From Lactifluus volemus (Eukaryota > Basidiomycota > Agaricomycetes > Russulales > Russulaceae), in NCBI GenBank assembly GCA_022376515.1, contig WTXI01000042.1, positions 186,001-250,000 of the forward strand: DNA of 64,000 nt, written 5' to 3'. Positions within the stretch are counted from its first letter, which is position 1. Each line of letters starts with the position of its first letter. The notes under the pieces are model-generated. The model was not told the DNA's origin, did not search any database, and worked only from the letters and a program-made list of their open reading frames with translations. The position numbers were made by a program, and so were the translations under genes. This document shows positions 32,706 through 44,909 of the stretch, piece by piece.

Positions 32706-33808
32706 TTATAGCCTCTTGAGTGCCTTCTTGCGCTTCTCGCCAGCCGCTGCACTAGGCGCTGCGCCACGCTTGACGGCCTTTATCGGACTCATACGAGTAC
32801 CAGGGCTCATCACAGGCGGGACGTTCGGGTGCGCCGTTCCCAGAGGTGCTGGTGATACACGACAGTCTTTCTCCTTCTCGCCAGATGATTTTGCGAGCGA
32901 TGGTAGTGAAGACGATACCATGAGCGTGTTTGACGCAGATTGCTGTAACGGAATCGTTGTCGTTGTTGTTGTGACAACGCCTTTCTGCAGCGAGGACAGC
33001 GAAGGTGGTGTTATGGATGATAAAGAAGGGGCGGAAGGAAGTGAGGCGGAAATTGGAGCAGGTGCGTCAGGTGCATCAACAAGAGCAGACTCTGTCGCAA
33101 ACTCTGGCGGAGGGACCTAAGAATAGTAAGCATATATATGATTAGCCGGTCAGTCTTCATCAAAACGATGTGCCTTGGAACGCGCCTTGGGTGTCGCGTG
33201 CACACTCGTGATAAGCTTCGCACGTTCACAATAGCTCTCATAGTTTTCCTGTAGCAACTTGCCTGCCTCTTCATCGAGTGCCGAGTCCGGATTCGGGTAA
33301 ATGAGTAGGCACTTGATAGTGACGAGAATATGCGCGATGCCATATGACGACTTCCAGTCTTTTTTGAGAGTATTGACGCAGATCTCCCCTGAGCTCGAGA
33401 CATTCGGATGGAATATCTTGGTGGCGAACCAGCCTGTCATTATGATATGAGCACAAGCGGACGCTGTATGCGAGGCAAAGACATCGTACATCTCGGTGGT
33501 GCCGCAGGGAACTCTTCTGTGAATTCAAATTTTACGCGAAAGTAGCCCCCCTGATATGGTGTGCCCTCTGCAAAGACGCGTCGGTCCAAGTAGGTTTGTT
33601 TCGGGATATCCACAAGACGCACCTGGGCCCTCAATAATACCAACAACATCTAGCACACTCTCCTCACTCAGTTGAACGCGAATGCCCTCCGGGGGACTGG
33701 TCCTGAGTTCTTTCAGCTCGCGCAAAAGACGACGCATGGCGGCATAAGGAATAGACTGGTGAAGGTCAAAAGCAGCACCAATGAAAAGTGAAATGGAGTA
33801 GCTACCAT
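32706..33808 (-). CDS. UBE2S: UBE2S-type E2 ubiquitin-conjugating enzyme with basic C-terminal tail (~284 aa)
   Basis: Proposed exons: 33808-33806 (ATG only, context CACCATGG), 33755-33623, 33567-33490, 33433-33204 and 33116-32706. Alternatively the start is the ATG at 33737. The UBC fold reads [53 protein letters not shown] and the active-site Cys in [32 protein letters not shown] and [12 protein letters not shown] follow, matching UBE2S rather than other E2s. A Ser/Thr/Pro-rich linker leads to [11 protein letters not shown], resembling the C-terminal Leu-Arg peptide with which animal UBE2S binds APC/C to extend Lys11 chains. The last intron is the weakest call (87 bp, GTGCAC donor). A core fragment is duplicated at 24676-24830. 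Confidence 0.85.
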
Positions 33809-34531
33809 GGTGAAAAGAAGAGGTTGGCAACCGCTGAAAATTGAGAGGGCGTAGAGAAGAGAAGCTCAAGTGGTTCAAGTTTGAGAAAAACTGAACCGCG
33901 ACCGGAACACAACTCGAAACAACCGAGGGACGCGCCTCCATTTAGATCTCCGCCTTTCCCAGCACGTGCTCATTCTAAACCCCCTCACACGCGCCGTTTT
34001 ATTATTTTACGAATCATCTCACAGCGTTCAAGGACCGGGTCAGAGTCAAGTGTTCCAGGTCCATCCTGACCGCCTTGGTCTTTCGAGTCACGAGAGCCTT
34101 ATTTTATCGAGCTTTACATGTGGCGGTTTTCTTTCAAGTTGGTCACGGCGTTGTCGCTATCTGAGCTTGTACCAGCCACATCGAATCTCTGCCGTAAGCC
34201 CGAGTCAGGGTTGCAGCGCTCACATATCGTGTACTTGTTTTCCGCGCACACAAGCAAGGTTCCATAAATCTATTCATATTTTGATGTCTGTGTAAGAAGT
34301 TATCATACCGAGTATAACTATGAGAGACGGCGGGAAGCGATGAAACCTAAGAAAGATATAACGGAAATGGATGTGCAAAGCCTTCATGTGAAATCAGACT
34401 TGTGTGGAGTTTGTGGTTATGCCAGTGATGACGATGAAAACTGGTGTAGCTATCGGCACTTCAGGTTGGCGGAAGATAAAGAGATAGTCAAAAGCACTCC
34501 ATAGTCCAAATGTCTGGTCAGTCAATGTCAC
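33809..34531. other. Upstream region of the E2 gene
   Basis: A pyrimidine-rich stretch on the minus strand immediately upstream of the E2 start is a plausible fungal promoter/5'UTR. No other gene is recognised up to the F-box remnant. Confidence 0.35.
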
Positions 34532-35270
34532 ATCACCAGACCAGCCCCATCAAACATTGTACGTCGCTGTCGAGGATTCCAGAGTGAGTAACTGAGCTCT
34601 TTCAGGTTAGGCAACAGCTCTAGAGGCGGTTCACTATCCTCTGAATGTAGAGACTGAGAGATGCACCCCACAAGTTCCTTTTTCACATAAAGTGTCTTCA
34701 TACCACTGAAGGATCTGAGAAGTTCACGCCACTGGATTCGGTCAATGCCATGCAATGACGCTGCTGGGCCGACTTCTGGCCCGTCGCCTGTCGTGTAGAT
34801 GAGAACGAGTTGCTCCACGACAGAGAGTACGGGAGAAAGTGTGCAGAGGACCCGCACTGCAGAGGCTACCTGCTGGTCGAGATGGCTACAGACGATTCGC
34901 AATTCCAGGCGTTCCCCAGATACAAGACATGAGTCAGCAATAAAAAAAAACACCTCACGCGAGTAAGATTTCTCCGAGCCGAGACGTCCAGAAACTCAAG
35001 TTCTGAATTCCTTGAATTTGAGGAACTTTGCTGACTGGATGAACTACAAGAGGTGTGGAACGATCGTAAAAATCGAATCGATCTCGACACTGGTGAGGAT
35101 AGGGGGGCGCTGATTCCAGCAAAGAAGACTTTCTAGGTCAGCACTTCCGCCTTGGAATGTGAATGAGCGAAGGGGCCATGATAGGAGGGGAATCCACACG
35201 TTTGCGATCAGAGCACGTGCGTCCGAATAATACCGTGCCCCAGCAAGTCCCCAGTATCTATGCAGTAGGG
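34532..35270 (-). pseudogene. F-box/LRR-type protein, C-terminal remnant
   Basis: The minus strand encodes LELRIVCSHLDQQVASAVRVL and IDRIQWRELLRSFSGMKTLYV followed by LLPNLKELSYSL, ending at a stop at 34528-34530. This is the C-terminal pattern of the large basidiomycete F-box family (W-R-E-L-L-R-x-F ... K-T-L-Y-V). Upstream, 35080-35180 gives FTFQGGSADLESLLCWNQRP in a different frame. No F-box motif or start could be found, so the gene is either fragmentary or contains introns I could not place. Confidence 0.5.
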
Positions 35271-35881
35271 ACGCAAAGACAGGTCTGCTGTTTTTTTACA
35301 GTCCACGAGCAGGGCAAAGACCAGTGAGGAGCAGCGTTGTGGCCAGTGGCGCACGTCGCCGAGTCAACGCCGCGGTGCACTACTACTTCAGTTTGAAAAT
35401 CCAGTCAAAGAGGTCCGAAAAGTTGGCACTGACTCATCGTTACTACTTAGCTTGGCATAGAGAGAAAACAAAGGTATTATTCCTGAGTTTTTGGAGAAAT
35501 TGAAGAGGTACAGTAGGAAAGGAACGATCCAAGGAAGATCGAATCCAATCGAATCCATTTTGCGAGGAACTTGCACGAGTGAGATAACCAGCGGGGGTAT
35601 GCTTACTCTAGAGGGGCGGTTTCCGACTTCCATCCAAAAGTTACTCTCGCATAGAGTCCAGTCTCTCGCTTCAAGACTCTGATACATGTCAAGACTTCTT
35701 AACCTGCTCCTTGGCAGTTCCTTTCACTGTATCCAACACCTCATTATCAACCATTTTTTGTTCAACTAGTACAGTAGAATGTCTGATTACGACCGAAAAT
35801 AATCCAAAAGACCCATACAATGAACCCACAATACAGTCCTGAGCGATAAAAAACACAAGGAAAAAAAAAGGGGGAAAATAA
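35271..35881. other. Intergenic
   Basis: Minus frame 35388-35687 is open for 99 codons but has no recognisable motif. A/T-rich sequence at 35840-35880 is probably the 3' end of the mucin-like gene. Confidence 0.3.
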
Positions 35882-37827
35882 CTAAAACTTCTTGATGTTC
35901 CTACGGCTACGGATGGAGTCATAGCTAGGCGGAATCTCCTCCATACTTGCACCCGCTCCAGCATGACGGACCTGTCCGGCATCCGTGTGCTGTAACACAA
36001 CCTCGACAAAGGATGAGTCTGCAGGCGTGCTTGAGTGAGACTGTAGATGGGGGACACCATGTCCTCTATCCGAACGCTGAAGTAATCTGACTTCCTCGAC
36101 CTCGGCCCCACCTTCATCATCGCCATCCATAGGCTCGTATTGGTCAACTAGGGCACTCTCGCTTGGCCTAAGCCCATGGAGCAGTCCTGAAGTTTCCATG
36201 CCGCCACCTCCGCCCATGTCGTTGTCTATCTTGCCAATGACGAGCGTTTCACTGGGGTATTGCCGCATGCCATCGCGCCAAACCCAAGTCGTAGGGTTGC
36301 TAGATCCCGAGGGGCCCGACTCGGCCCCACCCAGTCCTAGCTCCGAGTCGTAACCTGAGTGACCAATTCCCGTACCGGCCTGTGGGTGGTGGCCGATCCC
36401 CACATTTGCATCAATGTCTGCGCCCGTGATATCTGCATGGCGGGTACCACCTTGAATAATTCGGTCGGGGTCGAAGGCGCCATCAAATCGTTGGCGCCGG
36501 CGGCGGCGCCAGAAAAAGAAAAGAAGGAGGAAGAAGGTGAAAAAAGCTGCCCCTGCAGCAGCTGCACCAGCAATGACACCAGTATTGCCCCCAGGTGTTG
36601 GACTAGGTGTTATGGTCGCATATACGATAGTTGTCGAAAAACTTGTGAGGGTAGCGATCTGGCCATTTGCTTCAGTTGTTCTGGAAGAAGTTTAACAAGG
36701 ATGGCGGTAGTGAACTTGACCTCTTACATAATTATAGACGTCAATATACTAGTAGACGTCAATGTCTCAAGGCGCTGCGGTGAAGGACTCGGGGTATTCT
36801 TCTGACTCGTGCTCGTCAAGTAGGAAGATGTAGTTTGAGGGACTGATTGAGATACCGCTTGTGGAGTCGGTTTGGCCGAGGTCGAGGTTGAAGTTGAGGT
36901 CGAAGTATGTGAGGTTGTGGTTGAAGTGTGTGAGGTCGTGGTCGTGGTTGTAGTGGAGGACGGACGAGGTGAAGTCGTCGTCGAGGAAGGATGGGGCGAA
37001 GTGGTGGTGGTCGAGGATGGATGTGGAGAAGTGGTTGTGGTTGAGGATGGTGGACGCGGCGAAGTGGTCGAGGTCGTGGATGAAGGTCGTGGTGTAGTAG
37101 TCGTGGTGGAGGATGGTGGACGTGGCGAAGTGGTCGAGGTCGTGGATGAAGGTCGTGGTGTAGTAGTTGTAGTGGAGGATGGAGGACGTGATGTAGTGGT
37201 CGTGGTGGAGGATGGTGGCGGCGAAGTGGTCGTGGTCGTGGATGAAGGTCGTGGTGTAGTGGTCGTGGTGGAGGATAGAGGACGTGGTGTAGTGGTCGTA
37301 GTTGTGGAAGGAGGGTCCGGTGAAGTGGTCGTGGTCGTGGATGAAGGTCGTGGTGTAGTGGTCGTGGTGGAAGATGGAGGACGTGGTGAAGTGGTCGTGG
37401 TTGTGGATGGAGGATCCGGGGAAGTGGTTGTGGTCGTGGACGGAGGACGCAGCGAAGTTGTCGTCGTGTTCGGTGTCGGTTCCAGTGCCGGCGTTGGCGT
37501 TGGTGTCGGTGTCGGTGTTGGTGTCGGTGTCGGTGTAGGCGTTGGCGTTGGGGTCGGAGTCGGTGTTGGGGTCGGCGTCGGCGTCGGCGTCGGTGTTGGT
37601 GTCGGAGTCGGTGTAGGCGTCGGTGTAGGCGTTGGAGTTGGCGTCGGTGTTGGAGTTGGTGTCGGTGTCGGTGCTGCTGCTGGTGTTGGCGTCGGTGCTG
37701 CTGCTGCTGCTGGTGTCGGTGTCGGTGCCGGTTCCGGTGTCGGTGGTGGGGGGTTGGCAGGAGTTGGAGCTGGAGCTGGAGTCGGCTGCGGGGGAGGATC
37801 CTGAGCGGGAGCAGCTGTGGTCGGCAT
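35882..37827 (-). CDS. Mucin-like single-pass membrane protein (619 aa)
   Basis: Two exons, 37827-36728 and 36641-35882, in consistent phase (620 codons). The first exon encodes a Pro/Ala/Thr-rich region with long PT dipeptide repeats, then about 20 blocks of the type [12 protein letters not shown] and a Ser/Thr-rich end. The second begins [20 protein letters not shown], runs into a transmembrane helix [20 protein letters not shown], a stop-transfer cluster (RRRR) and a ~200-residue acidic/Gly-rich cytoplasmic tail with a PPSY motif near the end ([14 protein letters not shown]). The layout resembles fungal cell-wall sensor-like proteins. No signal peptide precedes [13 protein letters not shown], so an upstream exon may be missing. 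The PPSY motif could recruit WW-domain proteins, as inference. Confidence 0.75.
37485..37700. repeat. Coding minisatellite (PT repeats)
   Basis: GGTGTC/GGCGTT-type 6-base repeats on the + strand encode about 38 consecutive Pro-Thr dipeptides in the minus-strand mucin-like gene. Synonymous variation among repeat units (GTC, GTT, GTA, GGC) shows the repeat is older than simple slippage. The region downstream (36960-37460) is a longer imperfect repeat encoding [11 protein letters not shown] blocks. Confidence 0.85.
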
Positions 37828-40362
37828 CGGGATCGAGGACTAGACTATTGACAGTGTAGAGGAGGGGGAAGAGGAGAAGGCCTCACAGGTGAGGATTTGG
37901 TCGGTTTGAGGAAAATGCGTGGGTAAAAGTACAAAGAAAAAAGACCTGGTGTCGAAAGTGGATAAGTGGGGAATGAGGACTAACCATCGAGGTCTAGGTA
38001 GGATGTCACTTTGATGCAAGGACCAATCCCGTGGTCTCATCTGCTCATCTGCTCTGAGTATCGATCATACGCCGACTCATGCGCGCCTCAAATCGGGTGG
38101 GAAAACACGAGACGAAGCCCCTAAGAACAATAGGCTGGATTCCTTCCAAGTAGCCAAACGTAGGCCATGTTAAGGACCGAGACCGCCGACGGCTTCACTA
38201 GGAATAGACGAAGGCAAGTTACTGAGAAAGAGTGAGCCATTGCCTATAAGTTGGACAATTTGGAGTATAGCAGCGATCTCACCCATCAACAGCGCCCATT
38301 GGCACGAGGCCACTGCCTTCATCAATTCATCGAACATCCTTCTAACGGATCAATCTGAGAGCCTTATATCTAGAACGCAAAAACACAGCATTCCCTTCAA
38401 GTTCACCAGGGGGTGCGCTGTTGTTCAGATCCTTTCGGGGGATGTGGGGTCTCTGTTTTTGCCAGCCGTCGGGTACAACAGAGAGAGCTTGTGGGTGGTC
38501 ACGCGAGTGCCGCCCATTTAGCTCTTTTGGAATTTCCAATTTCTTTGGTGTACAGCGGCAACTCGCGTTATCTCACCGCCCAGCCAATAAGATGCTAGAA
38601 GGGACTGGCGCTGTATCGGGCGCGCAGAGGTCTTAAAAGAGGCTCGGTTGACGAAGGAGAATCGTGGGATGTCAAGAACGTCGTATGAGTGCTCTCTTTT
38701 CTCTCCTCATCACGCTTAACGTTTCTTCCTCTCCTTTTCTTCCCACCAGCCTAACCTAGTACGCGAGAACGAGAACATGGTCCGTGACACTAGTACTACG
38801 ACACAGCTCGCGAGGGCCATTATAGAACTCCTGGTATATGCTCATGCTCATAACGTTTCCCAGTGATGGTAAAACGGTAAGATAAAGATGCCCCAACAAG
38901 TCAAGTCAAGGAAGGCAGTTCTACTTCCGATGTGGGTGTAGGGCCCGGCGGAATCGTGCGTATTTTGGCACTACCGACTTCGACACTCGGGCTCGGGAAT
39001 CCCGTCAAAATAGTACCCCAATGCATCACAGACACTTACAAGTCCTGGTAATTACCCCACCATCCACTCTACGGCTTCACTTACGACAGGTCACCACATC
39101 GCCTTTTGCATCGTACCTTTGCCGAATTGTACACTGCGTGATCAATGTCCGATTTTCGTCAGCTGGTGGCGACGAGTACGATTTAGAGAGAGTTCGACAT
39201 GGTGAATTGATTTCTTGAGTCTTGCCTCTTGCGAAATAGTCGTGCGCATCGTTTCCCTCTATCTGCCTCTACTTCGATACACTCAAGTAAGAGTCCCCAT
39301 CCCGATCCTAGTCCTCGAGGTCTGCATGAGTGAGGATAGGTTCGAGGGCACGCACTGGCAGACCGCCATGGAGAGGTTCGAGAGCAGGTTTTTCCCCATC
39401 GAGGCGCTCTGCGTCGCGTCACTACATTCCAAACGGACCGTGATGTGATCGCGGGGGCGGTCAAACTCGTCCGGGAGACGTATGCTGAGGCGAGAGCGGA
39501 GGACGTGCATGTCATAGCCCGAATTCAAGTCACGTTCCCCCTTGGGTCATGAGCCGAGTTTACTTATTTGTATCACCTTCTCCGTGCTTCCTGTCGCGAT
39601 GGATTATGAAAATATTTATTATCTTTATTTTTGGGGGCACCGGAACTGTACCAGGGGTGATGAATGGAGACGAGGAGAAGTGATGGTTAATGATGTAATG
39701 AATCACGATCACATGTAGGGCGATCTGTTCAACTCACTGAATAGTCCCGACCAAGCTCAAACAAGTAGAAAAGAGTGAGAGGACACACCGGATACCGAAG
39801 ATGTCTTAACAATACTTCATTGCAACGCACGCAGCGATCCTTCGTCTCCTCAAGCTCTTCAATCCACACCTGTGGTATCAGCAGAATATGTATAGAAAAG
39901 CGCATACTCAATCTCTTGATGATTAACGATAGTGCGGTTTGAGGCATATATCAATGATCATGGACATGGCAGGTCTCTGACATCCGGGGTACGGAAGTAG
40001 AATGAAGGGAGAGCGGGTGGACATGTAAGAACAGGGAGCGGCGTACGCGTAGCCGGGGAAATAAACCTTTCCATCTAAGCTGGACAAGAAATAAATCATG
40101 ATTGAACTTGAAGAGTGTATGAGTGGAAGAAGCTGGCAGTCGGACAGCGGAACGACACCGCAGTTATGTAAGCAGGGGTGATCAGAAAGTCTAGACGCAT
40201 GTCAAACGTCAAACTCAGAGTGAGCCAAGGACACTGGTTATCGGATATACTGTATTCCTGCGCGTTTGACATGGGGGACCACACTTACCTGAGGTATGAC
40301 CTAAGATACTAGTATTTGTTGGAATCCTAGTATACTAGCCTGAGTCTCATCCCACGACGGCC
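37828..40362. other. Long intergenic region without a convincing gene
   Basis: Several short frames on both strands were inspected. The 39300-39500 region reads FEGTHWQTAMERFESRFFPI on the + strand, which looks protein-like but unassigned. Part of 39720-39960 resembles 46480-46600 (CAATCCACACCTGTG and the following GATATCTTG-type sequence), so upstream sequence was duplicated together with the two NLR genes. Confidence 0.4.
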
Positions 40363-43300
40363 ATGTCTCACCTTGTGTCTCACACTCCCTCAGGCTCTGG
40401 CTCTTCGACCAATTCCAACTCCCGCTTTCAGGCTATCCTCGATCAAGCTCTGCAGGCGTTTAAGGACACCACAGGAAAAGACCTTCCGAGACCTTCCGAT
40501 CCACTATATAGCGATCTCAGCGCTTGTGACTCTCCTGGTGCCATTCTCGCGGTACTTCAAAAGCAACTCCCAGGATATGATCAACTCGCAGGGAGCAGCC
40601 AAGAAACATCAAAATGGCCATGGCTCGATAACACAGTAGACGTACTCACCCAGGTTTTACAAACCATTGGTTGTGGTGTTGGCATAGTCAGTCCTTACAT
40701 GGCTTACTGAACGGCTGAGCTGAGTTCATCCCGGTCACTCTGGCTCATTATATAGGTATATCCTCCTGCGGGGGTGGTCTTTGGCGCTATTTGCGTCCTG
40801 CTTGCCGTAGGTTCCTCCCTTGATTCTTTTGTGCAGCGATTGTGATACCCATCTTTTAGGTGGCTAAGCCATTTATCGATAGCCATGACTCAGCCCTAGG
40901 TGCACTCGCCGAGCTCTTTGGGAAGATAGCGGAGTTCGTCCGACGTCTCGAGATTTACACCAAAAACCCGATAACGCCGGAAATCCAGGAGATTGTCGTC
41001 AAAGTGATGGCTGAAGTACTTTCTGTCCTTGCCATTGCGACAAAGGTGATCGAGCGGCGAGGAAGGAGTGAGTTGATCACCCAGTGATGGACAACTGTTG
41101 TTGATTGGACCGTGTGAAGGACCGTTTTTCACCAAGCTCGTGGGATGTACTGATGTTGATAATGCGCTGCGTCGGCTAGACAAAGTAACAAAAGAAGAAG
41201 CCCTTACAGTAGCTGCACAAGCTCTTGATACAGCACATCGAGTCGATGGTCTAGTGATGACCATCGCCAGCGAGGTTGAGGGTGTCCAGAGCAGAATACA
41301 GCGCCTTGAAGGGAGAATTGACCCGTATCGAGTCGTCCTGGATAGTACGCGGCCCTATTCCACAAGTCGTAAATATAATCTTAACAAATTTCGCAGGAGC
41401 GATCGAACGGATCGCCACAGACCCTACCAATGTGGACTGTACGCGATCCCGCATGATCCAATCACTGGTTCTAACTGTTTAAACCTTTCACAGGGCACGA
41501 GGTGCAGCAAGCCCTTACAGAATGGCTCTCTTCACCAGATCCTTCCGTCAATTACGACACTGCATTTGAATCACACCGCGAAGGCACTACAACATGGTTC
41601 ACTCAAGGTCCCGCATTTGCTAATTGGAAAACGTCCGGCTCTCTTTTGTGGGTACATGGAAAGCGTATGCCCTTTCGCCCTTTCCGCCTTCGCTGTTTGC
41701 TAATTGACCTCTGGTTTCATAGCGGGCTCTGGAAAGACAGTCCTCGCGTGCGTCTCCCTCAAACCGTTTCTAGTGCCATGACTTATTGTTGTCAAATTTG
41801 ACCAGCTCTGCAGTCATTCATAATATCATTGGCACCTCCAGCATTGGGTCCGAGTCACCGTTTGTGGCGTACTTTTTTTTCGACTTCAGGGACGCCAAAA
41901 AGCAGGATGCGCATGCTCTACTCTCCTCTTTCCTTGCCCAGCTCTCCCACCAATCATATTCTTACCGTGACAAACTTCTCGCCCTGTACTCGTCACATCG
42001 TCATGGCTCCGGGATCCCCGCATATAGTGCCCTTAGGGGATGCCTTGAGGAGATGCTCGGACTACAAACAGAAGTCCCAGTTTATCTCATCATCGACGCT
42101 CTCGATGAGTGTCCCGATCGTCGTATTGACCCTCGTGGGATACAATCATCGCGCGGAAAGGTCCTTGAGCTTGTGAAGGGACTCATCGAGTTGCGCATCC
42201 CAAATTTGCGGCTGTTTACGACTACTCGTCCCGAAAATGACATCTGCGCCGTTCTCAAACCCTTGAACCCTTTCACCTGTACCTCCATATCGCTTAACGA
42301 CCAAAAGGGACAGAAGGAGGGGATAGTCAACTACATCAGCCACACTGCTCACTCGTTGATGAACACGAATGGATGGGGGGAGGAAAACAAGAACCTAGTC
42401 ATCGATACGCTCTCGGATAGAGCTGATGGGACGTAAGTATGTCCTTGTCTGCCTTTTATATTCGTTCATGCTTTCGAACAGGTATCGTTGGGTTCATTGT
42501 CAGCTCGAACGGCTACGTCTCTGTGTTGCGTCGGAATTGAAGCACACCCTTGATGAATTACCCAACACCTTGGAGGAGACCTATACTCGCATACTACGGG
42601 AAATCCCCGACGAGAACCGAGATCGAGCCCATCGACTTTTTCAATGCCTCACAGTATCGGCCCGTCCACTTCGAGTCAAGGAGCTTGCAACGGTGCTTGC
42701 AATTGATTTCACTGCTGAGGGGAGTCCAACACTTAACGTGGACGTACGTGGTGGAAATCACGAAAAGGCCATTCGGTTGGCGTGCTCCAGCCTAGTCACT
42801 TTCATCAAGCACCGTGATGGTTCCCGCATTGTTCAGTTTTCACACTTCTCTGTCAAGGAGTTCCTCACATCAGAACATCTTTCTGCTCTACATGGTGTCG
42901 CAAACTATCGTATTCTACTCGAATCTGCGCACACGATCATGGCGCAGGCGTGCCTGGCCGTCTTACTTCGTTTGGACTACCGCACGGACCGGAAGAGCAT
43001 CAAGAAATTCCCTCTTGCTGACTACACCGTTAGACATTTCGTCAGCCATGCGGAATTCGGAAATGTGATATCACATATAAGAGATGGGATTGACACTCTC
43101 CTTGACACAGAGAAACCTCATTTCTCTGCATGGATTTGGGCTCTCCGTATGAGCCATTCATGGCGGTGGACGAGGCATCCGGAACGACTGGACGCACCTC
43201 CATTGTACTATGTTGCGGAACTAGGATTCCTTGGCATAGTTCAGCACCTCATTTCAAAGCGTCCCAAAGATGCAACCGCAAGAGGTGGATTCTATGGGAC

Positions 43301-44909
43301 GCCCTTGCACGCGGCGGTGAACATGGGCCAAATCGAGGTATCCAGGTTACTACTCGAGAAATGTCAAGACGCGGATATTCGGGGAGCCCTCGATATGACT
43401 CCGTTGCATTTGGCTTGCAGAAACGGAGACAGCGGTCTTGTACAGATGCTGCTTGACTTCGATGGCCAACGGAATAAAAACCCTAACCCATTGCATCGGG
43501 TCGCAAGGACTTTACTCTTCCAGACGTCACGTGCCAAGTCGAACAAAGGCATCTTTGCCCGTAATTCCCTCAACCAGACACCACTACACCTTGCATGCGA
43601 GGGCGGACACCATGTCATTATCCCATTGTTAGTCGATCGAGGTGCGGATGTAGATGCGCAAGATGAGCACGATCGGACTCCTCTCCATCTGGCATTAGCC
43701 TCTCTGCTTTATGACCATGACAAGCTCAAGGCGGTGTACACGTTACTGCTCAAATCTGGTGCAAATGTAAACAAACCAGATGATACCGGCAGGACGCCAC
43801 TACACCTTACTGCCAATCTCGGATTTTTCTCCGATACGGAATTGGTGGATCTACTCGTCAAATATGGCGCCAATCTTCGCAAGAAGGACAAAGAGGGGAA
43901 TACTGTGCTGCATCTTGCGTCTGGTTTAGAACATCTCACGTTATCCCACCGATACGTTCAAGTTGTGAAGCTGCTGCTCCAGAGTGGCGCAGACATCCAC
44001 GCGAAGAACGAGAAGGGGTCGACGGCATTACACTTAGCGTCCAAGCGAGGATATGTCGACATTGTGCAGTTACTTCTGGATCAAGCTGTGCAAGTGGATG
44101 TCCAGGACAACTACCGTTCTACTCCACTGCACCTCGCGTTATACCATCGACATGTCGGAGTGGTGAAGCTACTTCTTCATCGCGGTGCAAGTGTCCATTC
44201 ACGAGATCGCACGGGGAATACGCCACTGCACTTAGCATCGGATCGGGGACAACGCAAGGGTATGGCGTTATTATTGGACAAAGGCGCGAACGTGAATGTG
44301 CAGAATGACAATAGATGCACTCCACTCCACTTCGCATCATCGCATCATCATAATGCTGCCGCGATGCTGTTGATCCAATACGGAGCCGATGTCCACGCAC
44401 GGGACCGTAACGGGAAGACAGCGTTACATTTAGCATCGAATCTGGGAAATCGCAAGATTATGCGGTTATTCCTGGATAAAGGCGCAGACGTTGACGCTCA
44501 GGATAATAATAAATCGACCCCATTACACCTCGCCTCATCTCATTATGATGAGAGCCCCGCGAATCTGCTAATTAAGCATGGCGCAAATGTCCACGCACGG
44601 GACAACAAAGGGAAGACCGCATTACATTTAGCATCGGACCGGGGAAACATCAACACCATGAAATTATTACTGGACAAAGGTGCGAAAGTGGACGCAAAGG
44701 ATAACAGCAACTCGACGCCACTACACCTCGCATCTTCCCACTATCACGAGGACCCCGCGAAGCTTCTGATCAACCGTGGAGCGAATATTGGCATGCGGAA
44801 TAAGGCAGGAGAGACCCCATTCCAGATTGCGTCGAAGACAAACCATGGTCCGGGGCGAGTCGAGTCGTTGTTATTCGAGTCTATGTGCAGCAGGCGACAA
44901 AATCATTGA
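40363..44909 (+). CDS. NLR-like STAND protein 1: Goodbye-NACHT-15 ankyrin repeats (1366 aa)
   Basis: Nine exons: 40363-40686, 40756-40806, 40860-41067, 41120-41344, 41397-41438, 41494-41664, 41723-41747, 41806-42432 and 42482-44909. Phases agree throughout. The N-terminal ~200 residues (RFQAILDQALQAFKDTTGKD, then WPWLDNTVDVLTQVLQ) fit the fungal 'Goodbye'-type STAND N-terminal domain. The NACHT has Walker A GKPGSGKT (about 339-346, split by an intron) and Walker B VYLIIDALDECPD. After a winged-helix-like region (RWVHCQLERLR, QFSHFSVKEFL) come fifteen ankyrin repeats from about residue 825, with conserved TPLHLAS cores. Such proteins are candidates for non-self recognition in fungi. The adjacent repeats from 44000 on are very alike, suggesting recent unit shuffling. 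Confidence 0.92.

Noticed and set aside
32701..33120. + strand frame of 139 codons
   Set aside because: Antisense of the E2 C-terminal tail exon; the minus strand ends in a meaningful KRKKALKRL tail.
36872..37804. Long + strand frame encoding VEVEV and GVGVGV repeats
   Set aside because: It is the exact antisense of the Pro-Thr and Ser/Thr-repeat exon of the mucin-like gene; periodic DNA keeps several frames open. The minus-strand reading has a splice-consistent second exon with a membrane helix, the + strand reading has nothing.
39183..39515. 110-codon minus-strand frame and its + strand counterpart
   Set aside because: Neither strand gives a recognised motif or consistent intron structure; left as unassigned.
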